Shown: in pieces, positions 43,288 through 52,744 of the stretch
Layout of the letters: each line of letters opens with the position of its first letter
Numbering within the stretch: the first letter of the stretch is position 1
Assembly: GCF_001642835.1 (NCBI RefSeq)
Contig: NZ_LXEI01000013.1
Location: forward strand, 112,228 to 176,227
Direction: 5' to 3'
Length of the DNA stretch: 64,000 nt
DNA from: Pseudotamlana agarivorans
Lineage (GTDB): Bacteria; Bacteroidota; Bacteroidia; Flavobacteriales; Flavobacteriaceae
The notes under the pieces: model-generated
Databases searched by the model: none
What the model was told of the DNA's origin: nothing
The model's input: only the letters and a program-made list of their open reading frames with translations
Made by a program: the position numbers and the translations under genes

Positions 43288-45453
43288 CTACTTTTTTTCT
43301 GATGCTCTATTAGTAGCTGCTACTTTTTTTGTTGGATAGGTTAATTGTAAATCCTCTAAGACATGAAGTGCTTCTTCAACATAAACATCCTGACTTAAAT
43401 TCTCATGCCAACGTTCTCTTTTCTCCTTTAAATCGGTTGTATCTTGAGTAAACAACGATTTCTCATATGAAGTCGAATTAAATGTTAAGTTAGTTTGATA
43501 ATCTGATATCGCGTCAAACCTAGCAGCTTCGGCCTCATTACGCTCATTATCGGCATTGTACGTATCGTAATTTAATGAATAAACACTTTCATCTATTTTT
43601 GTTTTTACCCATTTAGCGTTCTCAGCGATAAGTTTTAGTTGCTGATTATGACTCATACGCTTTTTACTTCTTTTTATAGTTTCATCATAATCATAATAAC
43701 TTTTCCATGGAGTAAAAGGAGCTGCGTCAATTTCATCCCATGGCAAAGGATTTTCTTTATCCTTTTCACCCACATCTATATAACTAAATCGTCCAGGTAC
43801 TTCCACATCACTTTTAACCCCTTCTAACTGAACAGAGCCTCCAGTAATTCTATAATATTTTTGTGTGGTTACTGCTAAAGCACCTAAGTCACCACTGGTA
43901 TTATTTCTAAGCATGTTATTCAAATTAATAACATTTTGAACGGTTCCTTTTCCGTAGGTTTGTTTTCCTCCTATAATAATAGCACGTTTATAATCTTGCA
44001 TGGCAGCCGACATAATTTCTGATGCAGAGGCAGAGATTTCATTTACTAAAATAACTAAAGGTCCCTCCCATGAGATAGACTTATCTTTATCTTTTAATAT
44101 TTCTTTAGATTCTCCAGAAGAACGCACTTGCACAACGGGCCCATCTTTTATAAACAAACCTGCCATCTCAACAACAGTTGGCAAAGATCCGCCTCCATTA
44201 TTACGAAGATCTAAAACCAGCCCTTCCATACCATCTGCTTTCAGGTGTTCTATTTCTTCCTTAACATCTTTAGCGGCGTTTACATTTTTGTAGTCTTTAA
44301 AATCAACATAAAATGCTGGTAAATTTATAATTCCAAACTTCTTACCATCTTTTTCTACCAAAGAAGATTTTGCATAAGTTTCAACCAATTCGACAACATC
44401 CCTAACAATTTCCACATCTTTAATCGTACCGTCAACTTTTTTAATTGTCAAAATCACTTTAGTTCCCTTAGGTCCTTTTATATATTTGATAGCATCGCCA
44501 ATACGCATGCCTACAATACTTACAGGGTGCTCTTCATATTCTTGACGCACTTTTAAAATCACATCTTCAACATCTAGCTTTTTACTACGCCAAGCAGGTC
44601 CACCTGAAATAAGTTCAACAATTTTAATGTAATCCATACGCTTTTGCAGTCTAGCACCTATACCTTCTAATTTCCCAGACATGCGCTGATCAAAATCTTC
44701 CTTGCTTTTTGGGGCAAGATAATAGGTATGTGGATCATACTCTTCAACAATAGAATTTACGTAAACTGCAAAATAATCTTCGCGGTTTAAATCATCGATA
44801 TTATCGTGATAATGAATATCAATAGACCTTAAAGTTGATTCTCTGGCTTCCTTTTCAATTTCTTCATTGGTTTTCATGACATAATTAGGATCTTTTTCCT
44901 TAGCCAATTTTTCTTGTTTTAAAAGATCATCATAATTAGAAATGGTAGAAAACTTTAACAATTGTCTCCAACGTTCACGCATTTGTTGCTTGTATCTTAC
45001 AAATGATGTTTTCTCATAATCAGTTTCATAAGATTCATCGATTGAATAATCAAAAGGCTTAGAAAGAACATCCTTATACATCGCTTCTCCTTCAGCAATA
45101 CGTTCTAATAATCGCTCGTGAACAACATCAAAAAAAGTGATTTCTTTATTTTTAATTTGTTCATCTAATAAGAACTTATATTTCTCGAAATACTCAATAT
45201 CGGAAGCATAAAAATAACGCTTAACCGGGTCTACAGCTTGAATATAATGATTGAATAACTTTTCAGAAAAAGTATCGTCTAATGCAATCGGGTCAACATG
45301 TCCTTGTTCTAAAACAAAGGTTATTATTTGAATAAGTAATTTATCTTTATCAGGATTGCTAAATTTTTTAGTGGTAAAACTACAGGACGCAAATGCCAAT
45401 AAAAGCAATAGCGAAAACACTTTATAATTCCTTTTCATAATTTTCTTCATCAT
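43288..45453 (-). CDS. Prc/Tsp-type carboxy-terminal processing protease
   Basis: A 721-residue periplasmic protease of family S41. Order of parts: signal/lipoprotein-like start (FASCSF, Cys near 24), N-terminal helical region with an HxxExx-type segment, PDZ domain (about 255-345), S41 catalytic domain with SASASE (nucleophile Ser near 480) and Lys in GKQTYGKGTVQ, and a long C-terminal Prc-type (DUF3340) domain. It trims C-termini of periplasmic or envelope substrates; E. coli Prc acts on FtsI and a peptidoglycan hydrolase. Upstream of the OppC-type permease gene and probably in one unit with it. Confidence 0.93.
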   Translation of the reverse strand: MMKKIMKRNYKVFSLLLLLAFASCSFTTKKFSNPDKDKLLIQIITFVLEQGHVDPIALDDTFSEKLFNHYIQAVDPVKRYFYASDIEYFEKYKFLLDEQIKNKEITFFDVVHERLLERIAEGEAMYKDVLSKPFDYSIDESYETDYEKTSFVRYKQQMRERWRQLLKFSTISNYDDLLKQEKLAKEKDPNYVMKTNEEIEKEARESTLRSIDIHYHDNIDDLNREDYFAVYVNSIVEEYDPHTYYLAPKSKEDFDQRMSGKLEGIGARLQKRMDYIKIVELISGGPAWRSKKLDVEDVILKVRQEYEEHPVSIVGMRIGDAIKYIKGPKGTKVILTIKKVDGTIKDVEIVRDVVELVETYAKSSLVEKDGKKFGIINLPAFYVDFKDYKNVNAAKDVKEEIEHLKADGMEGLVLDLRNNGGGSLPTVVEMAGLFIKDGPVVQVRSSGESKEILKDKDKSISWEGPLVILVNEISASASEIMSAAMQDYKRAIIIGGKQTYGKGTVQNVINLNNMLRNNTSGDLGALAVTTQKYYRITGGSVQLEGVKSDVEVPGRFSYIDVGEKDKENPLPWDEIDAAPFTPWKSYYDYDETIKRSKKRMSHNQQLKLIAENAKWVKTKIDESVYSLNYDTYNADNERNEAEAARFDAISDYQTNLTFNSTSYEKSLFTQDTTDLKEKRERWHENLSQDVYVEEALHVLEDLQLTYPTKKVAATNRASEKK

Positions 45454-45526
45454 TAAAATATTTGGTTGCCATTTTCAGGCAAAGCTTATTTTGTCACTAA
45501 AATAAAGAAAAAACTATGCCGTCCTT

Positions 45527-45534
45527 TACATTTG
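45527..45534 (+). promoter_or_regulatory. candidate -7 box for the surE operon
   Basis: TACATTTG matches TAnnTTTG, 83 bp before the surE start at 45618. A -33 element at normal spacing is not seen, so support is moderate. Confidence 0.35.
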
Positions 45535-45617
45535 TAACTAATTTTTTGTTAAACCAAAGAAATTAAGGCTAAACAGACGAAATTACGTATTTTAGCCCAG
45601 CTATTTAAAAGATAAAA

Positions 45618-46394
45618 ATGACAAAAAGACCGCTTATTTTAGTGACCAACGATGATGGCATTAGCGCACCCGGTATAAGGCAGTTAATCGCCATCATGAA
45701 TAAGATTGGAGATGTTGTTGTGGTAGCTCCAGACAGTGCTCAGAGTGGTATGGGACATGCTATCACCCTTAACTCAACACTTTACGCCGAAGAAGTTTTC
45801 ATAGACGATGGCCCACAAAAGGAATTTAGTTGTTCTGGAACACCTGCCGATTGCGTGAAAATTGCCCATAGGGAAATTTTAGATCGTAAACCAGATCTTT
45901 GCGTTTCTGGTATAAATCATGGATCTAACGCTTCAATAAACGTCATTTATTCTGGAACGATGAGTGCGGCTATTGAAGCAGGCATAGAAGGCATTCCTGC
46001 CATAGGTTTTTCGCTTTTAGATTATAGTTGGAATGCGAATTTCGAGGGTTGTGATAATTTCGTAAAAACCATAACGGAAAACGTTTTAGAAAACGGCATC
46101 CCCGAAGGTGTCGTCCTTAACGTTAACTTACCTAATTTACCCAGAGAAGAGATTAAAGGCATAAAAGTGTGCCGACAAGCCAAGGCTAACTGGGTGGAAG
46201 AATTTGACAAACGAAAAACGCCTCAAGGAAAAGACTATTACTGGTTAACTGGTAAATTTGTTAATTTAGATGGCGGAGAAGATACTGATGAATGGGCTTT
46301 AGAAAACGGATATGTGTCGGTAGTACCAACGCAATTTGACCTTACCGCCCATCATTTTATAAAAGACTTAAACACTTGGAATTTAAATGATTAA
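45618..46394 (+). CDS. surE: 5'/3'-nucleotidase SurE
   Basis: A 258-residue phosphatase of nucleoside monophosphates and short polyphosphates. NDDGI near residue 10 supplies the metal-binding Asp pair, GINHGSNASINVIYSGTMSAA in parts around 100 holds the family's Asn and Ser residues. Cytoplasmic. First gene of a plus-strand operon; it overlaps the next small gene by 8 bp. SurE often sits next to lpxB in flavobacteria. Confidence 0.97.
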   Translation: MTKRPLILVTNDDGISAPGIRQLIAIMNKIGDVVVVAPDSAQSGMGHAITLNSTLYAEEVFIDDGPQKEFSCSGTPADCVKIAHREILDRKPDLCVSGINHGSNASINVIYSGTMSAAIEAGIEGIPAIGFSLLDYSWNANFEGCDNFVKTITENVLENGIPEGVVLNVNLPNLPREEIKGIKVCRQAKANWVEEFDKRKTPQGKDYYWLTGKFVNLDGGEDTDEWALENGYVSVVPTQFDLTAHHFIKDLNTWNLND

Positions 46395-46671
46395 AAAAGA
46401 TGTTTTTATAGGAATGCTTGTTGGTTTAATTGCCAATGCTATCGGGCTCTACTTTACAGCGACTTTGCTTGGACAGGGAGACGATTTTTTAACCGTAATT
46501 AAAGCAGCAGCAAATGAAGGGTTTCTTGGGAAACTAATCAGTTTAGGCGCTATTTTGAACCTCATTGCATTTTTTATTTTTATAAGAAAAAAACAAGATT
46601 ATAGAGCCAGAGGCGTTTTATTAATCACAGTTTTTATTGCTGTGTTCACCTTTGTTTTTAAGTTGTTTTAA
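46387..46671 (+). CDS. small membrane protein between surE and lpxB
   Basis: A 94-residue protein with three predicted membrane helices (about 5-25, 48-65 and 75-92). No known domain recognised. It overlaps surE by 8 bp and ends 47 bp before lpxB, so it is part of the same operon. The conserved arrangement in flavobacteria suggests a function in membrane or lipid A metabolism, but this is positional inference only. Confidence 0.75.
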   Translation: MIKKDVFIGMLVGLIANAIGLYFTATLLGQGDDFLTVIKAAANEGFLGKLISLGAILNLIAFFIFIRKKQDYRARGVLLITVFIAVFTFVFKLF

Positions 46672-46718
46672 TTGGTAAGCGTTCCTTATAATAACGACTC
46701 ATTCAATACTATGACCTT

Positions 46719-47831
46719 ATGAAATATTACATTATAGCTGGAGAAGCATCGGGCGACTTACATGGGTCCAATTTAATTAAAGCTTTGCTTAGCATTGACA
46801 AGCAAGCCGATATTAGATGTTGGGGCGGCGATTTAATGCAAGAAGCTGGTGGCAACTTAGTAAAACACTATAAGGAACGTGCTTTTATGGGGTTTTCTGA
46901 AGTCATTTTGAACCTCAATAAAATTTTCAAGTTGATATCTTTTTGTAAAACCGATATTGAAAATTTTAATCCAGATGTGGTTGTTTTTATTGATAATTCG
47001 GGGTTTAATTTACGAATTGCCAAATGGGCTAAAGAAAAGGGGTTTAGAACCAATTACTACATTTCTCCTCAAGTTTGGGCATCTAGAGCCAGTAGAGTTC
47101 AAACTATAAAACGTGATATTGACGACATGTTTGTCATTCTTCCTTTTGTGAAAGATTTTTACAAAAAATATGATTACAAAGTCAACTTTGTTGGACATCC
47201 TTTAATTGACGCGATTGCTAACAGAAACCCTGTTAATGAATTCGATTTTAGAATAGCTAATAACCTGAGCGACAAACCCATTATTGCACTTCTTCCAGGA
47301 AGCCGCAAACAAGAAATTACCAAAATGCTTTCTGTAATGTTGAGCTTAGTAGAAAACTATCCCGACTATCAATTTGTGATCGCAGGAGCTCCTAGTCAGG
47401 AGTACGAGTTTTACAAAGGCTTTATCAAATCTGACAATGTTAAATTCATAGCTAATAAAACCTACGACTTGCTAAGTATTTCCTATGCAGCTCTAGTTAC
47501 TTCTGGAACAGCAACTTTAGAAACCGCACTATTTAAAGTACCTCAAGTGGTTTGCTATAAAGGTAGCGCTATCTCATACCATATTGCTAAACGCATTATC
47601 ACCTTAAAATTTATTTCACTTGTGAATTTAATCATGGATCGTGAAGTTGTTACTGAACTGATTCAAAATGATTTTAATAAAGAAAAGCTCCGCGTAGAGC
47701 TCGACAAAATCTTAGACCACAACGTTCGAGAAAAACTCTTTTTAGATTACTATGAATTAGAGCGTGCTTTAGGCGGAAAAGGTGCTAGTTTAAAAACAGC
47801 TCAATTAATATACGACGGTATTAAAGCCTAA
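46719..47831 (+). CDS. lpxB: lipid-A-disaccharide synthase LpxB
   Basis: A 370-residue GT19 enzyme condensing lipid X with UDP-diacylglucosamine. The start YYIIAGEASGDLHG is the family signature, followed by FMGFSEV, VFIDNSGFNLRIA, ALLPGSRKQEI and VTSGTATLETALF, which form the UDP-sugar site. Peripheral membrane protein at the inner face. Confirms an LPS-bearing Gram-negative host. Cotranscribed with surE and the following NlpC/P60 gene (6-bp gap). Confidence 0.97.
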   Translation: MKYYIIAGEASGDLHGSNLIKALLSIDKQADIRCWGGDLMQEAGGNLVKHYKERAFMGFSEVILNLNKIFKLISFCKTDIENFNPDVVVFIDNSGFNLRIAKWAKEKGFRTNYYISPQVWASRASRVQTIKRDIDDMFVILPFVKDFYKKYDYKVNFVGHPLIDAIANRNPVNEFDFRIANNLSDKPIIALLPGSRKQEITKMLSVMLSLVENYPDYQFVIAGAPSQEYEFYKGFIKSDNVKFIANKTYDLLSISYAALVTSGTATLETALFKVPQVVCYKGSAISYHIAKRIITLKFISLVNLIMDREVVTELIQNDFNKEKLRVELDKILDHNVREKLFLDYYELERALGGKGASLKTAQLIYDGIKA

Positions 47832-47837
47832 ATATTT

Positions 47838-48413
47838 ATGAAAAAAAGCCTTCTTATCTTACTTATAGTTATCAGTTTTAGCAGCTGCAAATCATCTAAA
47901 TCTGCTAAACGCAAAAAAAGCACCCCAGATCGTGTTGAAATAAAAACAGATACTGAAGTCGCTACAGACTACTATATCGAACCCAAAGAGACTGTTGAAA
48001 AACGATCGAAAAAAACGCCTCCTACAGAATCTAAAGCCGAACAAATTATTGACTATGCTTTAGAATTTGAAGGCACGCGATACAAATGGGGAGGTACTAC
48101 AAAATCTGGAATGGACTGCTCGGGTTTAGTTTTTGAATCTTTTAGAACTCACGATATTTTGTTGCCTAGAATATCAAGAGATATGGCAAAAAAAGGTACC
48201 AAAATCCCTTTAAAAAAAGTCACTCAAGGTGATTTATTATTTTTTAAAACAGGTGGGAGAAGAAATTCCATCAACCATGTTGGTTTGATTGTAGCCATTC
48301 GTAATAACGATATTGAATTTATTCACGCCACAAGTAGTAAAGGTGTTATCATTTCACACTTAAACGAATCCTACTGGCAAAATGCCTTCGAAGAAGCTAG
48401 ACGTATTTTGTAA
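47838..48413 (+). CDS. NlpC/P60 family lipoprotein peptidase (C40)
   Basis: A 191-residue lipoprotein: lipobox Cys at about 17 (FSSC), a basic linker (20-60), then an NlpC/P60 domain with catalytic Cys94 in GMDCSGL, His in NHVGLIV near 148 and the third residue in EFIHATSS. Such enzymes cleave D-Glu/meso-DAP bonds in peptidoglycan stem peptides, consistent with the DAP-type MurE of this window. Sits between lpxB (6 bp) and comEC (23 bp). Confidence 0.93.
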   Translation: MKKSLLILLIVISFSSCKSSKSAKRKKSTPDRVEIKTDTEVATDYYIEPKETVEKRSKKTPPTESKAEQIIDYALEFEGTRYKWGGTTKSGMDCSGLVFESFRTHDILLPRISRDMAKKGTKIPLKKVTQGDLLFFKTGGRRNSINHVGLIVAIRNNDIEFIHATSSKGVIISHLNESYWQNAFEEARRIL

Positions 48414-48436
48414 GAATATTTGTATATTTCGCAGCC

Positions 48437-50476
48437 ATGAAGCTGCTTAATTTCACTATAATAAAATTATTAATTTGCCTTGTAACAGGCATACTTATCG
48501 GTTATTATTTCGACATCAAGTTCTTATACTTGATAATCATCAGTACAGTTGTTTTCATTGGTACTTTCACAACTTATTACAGAGCGAAGCGACAGTTTAT
48601 AAAAACCATTTGGTTTGGTGTTTTTTCATTTCTATCCATGATTAACATTGGGATTCTAACTACCCACTTTCATGAAGAAAAAAACTTCTCGAACCATTAT
48701 TCGCATAATATTACTTCTAATAGCGATTCCATACCTACCATAACCTTTAGAGTTAAGGAAATACTGAAACCCTCGGTTTATTATGACAAGTTTATCGTAG
48801 ATATTTTAAAACTTGACCAAAAGAAAGTCGTAGGCAAAACGTTATTAAACATTAAAAAAGACAGTATCGCTTCGGAGGTTAATATCGACGACATTTTAGT
48901 TGGTCGCACTTCATTTGAAACCATTCCTAAGCCTTTAAATCCCCATCAATTTAATTATAGCAGATATTTATCAAGACAATATATTTATCATCAAATCACA
49001 TTAAACCCATCTGAATTATTAAAAGGAATACCATCTAAACCTACGATATATGGTATTTCTGAAAATATTAGAAAACACATCAACACTAGTTTAAAGTGTT
49101 ATAATTTCAAACATGAAGAACTTGGCATCATTAACGCCTTATTTTTGGGGCAACGGCAAAGCATAAGCAAGGAAGTTTACAATCAATACACTAATGCCGG
49201 AGCCGTACATATTTTAGCCGTTTCAGGTTTGCATGTGGGCATTATTTTAATGCTATTTAACTTCATATTAAGCCCCATAGAACGTTTTAGAAATGGCAAA
49301 CTCATTAAAACCTTTTTACTAGTAAGCTTACTATGGTGTTTTGCAGTTATAGCAGGACTATCCGCATCTGTGACTCGGGCGGTAACCATGTTTAGTATTA
49401 TTAGCATTGCTATGAATTTAAAACGTCTAACCAATATTTACAACACACTGGCGATTAGCATGTTTGTTTTGTTACTTTTTAAGCCGCTATATCTCTTCGA
49501 TGTTGGCTTTCAGCTAAGTTATATAACTGTATTAGCCATTGTAAGCATCGATCCATATTTGTACAAATTATGGCAACCTAAAAACAAACTCATTGCTATC
49601 TACTGGCATACATTAACTGTTACAGTGGCCGCACAAATAGGTATTCTTCCCCTGAGTTTGTATTATTTTCATCAGTTTCCTGGTTTATTTTTTATAACTA
49701 ACTTAGTGATTATTCCGATTTTGGGAGGTATTCTCGGCCTTGGCGTTGTTGTTATTCTTTTAGCTTCCTTTAAAATACTGCCCCATTTTATCGCGGTTCT
49801 ATTTGGAAAAACGATAAGTTTAATGAATGCCTTCATTGCTTGGATATCGCATCAAGATGTTTTTGTTTTTCATGATATCCCTTTCGGATGGTCACATGTA
49901 ATAGCATCCTATCTCATCATTTGTACTGGTTTTATATTTTTACTGAAGAAACATTACAAATCGGTTTTGGCTCTACTAGTCGCCATCATATTAATTCAAA
50001 TCACATGGATTTATACGAAATTAGATGCCGTTTCAAATGAGTTTGTCATTTTCCACAAAAACAGACATAGTCTGATAAGTCATACCCAAAAGCGCCACAT
50101 TTTTATAGCTCATGATCTTGACAGCTTAGCAGCTAAAAAAGACCAAACCATTACAAACTATGTATTAGGCAATCACACTAACAAGGTCCGCAACGAGCCG
50201 TTGAAACCCGTTTATCAATTCAATGACAAACTACTATTCGTTATAGATAGCTTAGGAGTTTACGATATAAAACAGAGTCATCCAGAATACATTTTGCTCC
50301 GCCAGTCGCCGAAAATTAATTTAAATAGACTTATAGAAACCTTATCGCCCAAATACATTATAGCCGATGGCAGTAATTATAAGAGCTATGTTAATCAATG
50401 GGAAATGATATGTAAAAAGCACAAACTTCCCTTTCATGACACCGGTAAAAAGGGCGCTTTTATTTTAGAGTATTGA
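48437..50476 (+). CDS. ComEC/Rec2-like membrane protein lacking metallo-hydrolase motif
   Basis: A 679-residue polytopic protein. The N-terminus has two to three helices and the DUF4131 domain (about 30-170), followed by the Competence domain with the signature HILAVSGLHVG near residue 255 and about eight helices. The C-terminal 170 residues occupy the place of the metallo-beta-lactamase domain of ComEC, but the HxHxDH motif is not visible, so a nuclease-type activity is unlikely there. In competent bacteria ComEC is the inner-membrane DNA channel. Follows the NlpC/P60 gene by 23 bp. Confidence 0.9.
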   Translation: MKLLNFTIIKLLICLVTGILIGYYFDIKFLYLIIISTVVFIGTFTTYYRAKRQFIKTIWFGVFSFLSMINIGILTTHFHEEKNFSNHYSHNITSNSDSIPTITFRVKEILKPSVYYDKFIVDILKLDQKKVVGKTLLNIKKDSIASEVNIDDILVGRTSFETIPKPLNPHQFNYSRYLSRQYIYHQITLNPSELLKGIPSKPTIYGISENIRKHINTSLKCYNFKHEELGIINALFLGQRQSISKEVYNQYTNAGAVHILAVSGLHVGIILMLFNFILSPIERFRNGKLIKTFLLVSLLWCFAVIAGLSASVTRAVTMFSIISIAMNLKRLTNIYNTLAISMFVLLLFKPLYLFDVGFQLSYITVLAIVSIDPYLYKLWQPKNKLIAIYWHTLTVTVAAQIGILPLSLYYFHQFPGLFFITNLVIIPILGGILGLGVVVILLASFKILPHFIAVLFGKTISLMNAFIAWISHQDVFVFHDIPFGWSHVIASYLIICTGFIFLLKKHYKSVLALLVAIILIQITWIYTKLDAVSNEFVIFHKNRHSLISHTQKRHIFIAHDLDSLAAKKDQTITNYVLGNHTNKVRNEPLKPVYQFNDKLLFVIDSLGVYDIKQSHPEYILLRQSPKINLNRLIETLSPKYIIADGSNYKSYVNQWEMICKKHKLPFHDTGKKGAFILEY

Positions 50477-50517
50477 TTTTTTTAAAGAACAAAAAAACAC
50501 TGCTCCAAAACACATAA

Positions 50518-51066
50518 CTATCCTTTAAACTCTGGTTTAAAGGCTTCGTAATATTCATTAAATTGTTCTTGAGTTGTGATGTTTTTATGTTCGTCTTTGT
50601 AAAACATTTTTAGATACAACTCCAATTGATTAGGTTGTTGATAACCACGAATTGGGGCTATAACTTCGGAGTTTTCATCAAAAAACACAACGGTTGGGTA
50701 AGCACTTACTTGTAAGTAGCGTGTTAAATCATGAACAGCATTTCTCCTATTCGCCAACTTAGGGTCATATTTAGGGTTTTCAAAAACCTTCCCTTTGTAT
50801 GATACTTGTGAGTCACCTTCTGCATTAAATTTTACGGCGTAATAGTTTTTATTGATATAATTAGCCACATCAGCATTCTGAAAGGTATTCTTATCCAACA
50901 TTTTACAAGGACCACACCAATTGGTGTAAACGTCCATCATGATTTTTTTAGGTGTTTTTTTCTGTAGTTCTAAAGCTTCATTAAGCGATATCCAATTAAT
51001 CTCTTGTCCTGTACTTTTAAAGCTTATAAAACCTAAAAACAGAATAAATAATATCGTATTTTTCAT
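50518..51066 (-). CDS. periplasmic thioredoxin-fold protein (CGPC)
   Basis: A 182-residue exported protein with a signal peptide (about 1-20, ending STGQ), a thioredoxin domain with the redox motif CGPC (NWCGPCKML, about 51-54) and the cis-Pro segment AYPTVVFF near 120. The DUF255/thioredoxin_7-like spacing of the first helix (KTPKKIMMDVYTNWCGPC in parts) is typical of Bacteroidota redox proteins. Likely thiol oxidoreductase or cytochrome/outer-membrane maturation helper. It lies after the POT transporter genes, separated from them by a terminator. Confidence 0.9.
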   Translation of the reverse strand: MKNTILFILFLGFISFKSTGQEINWISLNEALELQKKTPKKIMMDVYTNWCGPCKMLDKNTFQNADVANYINKNYYAVKFNAEGDSQVSYKGKVFENPKYDPKLANRRNAVHDLTRYLQVSAYPTVVFFDENSEVIAPIRGYQQPNQLELYLKMFYKDEHKNITTQEQFNEYYEAFKPEFKG

Positions 51067-51102
51067 ATGATGTTTGTTGTAAAACGAGTTTCGAACTTAC
51101 AA

Positions 51103-51128
51103 AAAATGCTCCTAAAAAGGAGCATTTT
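51103..51128 (-). terminator. terminator after the POT transporter genes
   Basis: A perfect 11-bp hairpin (AAAATGCTCCT / AGGAGCATTTT) with a 4-nt loop, followed on the minus strand by six T. It lies 24 bp after the stop at 51153 and separates the transporters from the thioredoxin gene. Confidence 0.88.
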
Positions 51129-51152
51129 AAATAAATTTATATGTTTAAGTAC

Positions 51153-52730
51153 TTATTTCACACCGTGCATAAGTTTTTTCATAACTGGAGTTAATCCCAT
51201 TACAATTAACCCGGCTACAATAGGCACTATAGTAAAGATTAAGAAAAAGGTAGCTAAGTCATATTGAGCTGTAATCTTATCAATCATACCTCCCATAGTA
51301 CCTGCTGCTTTATTTCCTAGTCCCACGGCAATGTACCAAAGTCCGAACATCATACCAATTTTAGCTGCCGGAACTAATTTACTCACATAAGATAGCCCAA
51401 CAGGAGATAAAGAAAGTTCTCCTAGTGTATGTAATAAATACGCTAAAATTAACCACACAATACTCACTGAAGCCGTTTGAGCCCCTTGAGGTATTCCCGA
51501 AGACCCATAAGCTAATACGCCAAATCCGAGACCTAGTAATACTAGACCTATACCAAATTTAACGGTAGCTGGTGGATTGTATTTACTTTCCCAAATTTTC
51601 GAAATCAGCGGTGCAAAGGCGATAATATAGAAGGAATTCAAAATGGAGAACCAAGAAGCAGGAACTTCAGTTTCAACTTCTGAAAATTGATTCTTAAGCA
51701 TCCAAATTACAATACCCCAAATAATCACAAAACTAGTTCCTAAGAAAATATTGGATAAGGCATATTTACTGAATGTAATTCTAAATAACTGCCACAAAAC
51801 ATAAGTAATAATTAAAAGAGGCACGACGGTAAGCAGTGTATTGGCTACTCTAAAAATATTGGCTGCATTCCCCTCTAAAACACGGTCTGTATAATCTGCC
51901 GCGAAAATAGTCATAGAACCACCAGCTTGTTCAAAGGCTGCCCAAAAGAAAATAGTAAAGAAGGCTAAAATTCCAACCACAATGTAACGATCACGTTGTA
52001 CGTTGGCAGGTACAACTGCTTCTTCAACAACAGGATCTTCACTCTGAGTTTCTATAGCATCATCATATTCTATGGAATCTGAAGGTGACAATCCGATACG
52101 CCCAAAAATCTTTTGAGAAAACCAAAATTGTAGCATTCCGAAAAACATAAAAATTCCTGCTAGTCCAAATCCATAATGCCAACCTACCATTTCACCGATA
52201 TAACCACAAAGTAAAATACCTAAAAAGGCACCTGCATTCACACCCATATAAAAAATGGTAAAAGCGCCATCCTTTTTGTCTTGTGCATTTTTATAAACGC
52301 CGTTAATAATAGAAGTAATATTTGGTTTAAATAATCCGTTACCTGCTACCAGTAAACCAATACCTAAATATAAACTCCATGGTGTATCTAAAGCCATGGC
52401 TGCATGGCCTGAAGTCATCACAAAAGCACCTATAGCAACGGCTTTTCTATACCCTAGAAATTTATCAGCTATTAAACCTCCCAAGATTGGTGAGAAATAT
52501 ACTAACATGGTATAAGTTCCGTAAAGTCCTAGAGCTTCTTCCCTAGACCATGCCCAACCGCCATCAATTAAAGATGATGTTAAAAATAACACTAAAATAG
52601 CACGCATCCCGTAGTACGAAAAACGCTCCCACATTTCAGTAAAGAATAAAACAAATAAACCAGATGGGTGGCCCATTAAAAGTTTACGGTTCATATCGGA
52701 ACCTTCGAATCTCACTTTAGTCATTTCCAT
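51153..52730 (-). CDS. proton-dependent peptide transporter (POT family), second copy
   Basis: A 525-residue MFS transporter with about 14 helices. The POT signature ExxER appears as EMWERFSYYGMRAIL in helix 1, and the second signature lies in FTIFYMGVNAGAFLG near residue 170. A hydrophilic insert (about 215-250, acidic) separates halves. Imports di- and tripeptides with protons. It lies 14 bp behind a paralogous gene, and both follow a DPP-IV-like peptidase gene, forming a peptide-utilisation unit. Paralogues differ considerably, so different peptide specificities are likely. Confidence 0.94.
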   Translation of the reverse strand: MEMTKVRFEGSDMNRKLLMGHPSGLFVLFFTEMWERFSYYGMRAILVLFLTSSLIDGGWAWSREEALGLYGTYTMLVYFSPILGGLIADKFLGYRKAVAIGAFVMTSGHAAMALDTPWSLYLGIGLLVAGNGLFKPNITSIINGVYKNAQDKKDGAFTIFYMGVNAGAFLGILLCGYIGEMVGWHYGFGLAGIFMFFGMLQFWFSQKIFGRIGLSPSDSIEYDDAIETQSEDPVVEEAVVPANVQRDRYIVVGILAFFTIFFWAAFEQAGGSMTIFAADYTDRVLEGNAANIFRVANTLLTVVPLLIITYVLWQLFRITFSKYALSNIFLGTSFVIIWGIVIWMLKNQFSEVETEVPASWFSILNSFYIIAFAPLISKIWESKYNPPATVKFGIGLVLLGLGFGVLAYGSSGIPQGAQTASVSIVWLILAYLLHTLGELSLSPVGLSYVSKLVPAAKIGMMFGLWYIAVGLGNKAAGTMGGMIDKITAQYDLATFFLIFTIVPIVAGLIVMGLTPVMKKLMHGVK

Positions 52731-52744
52731 TAATTATGTATCTG

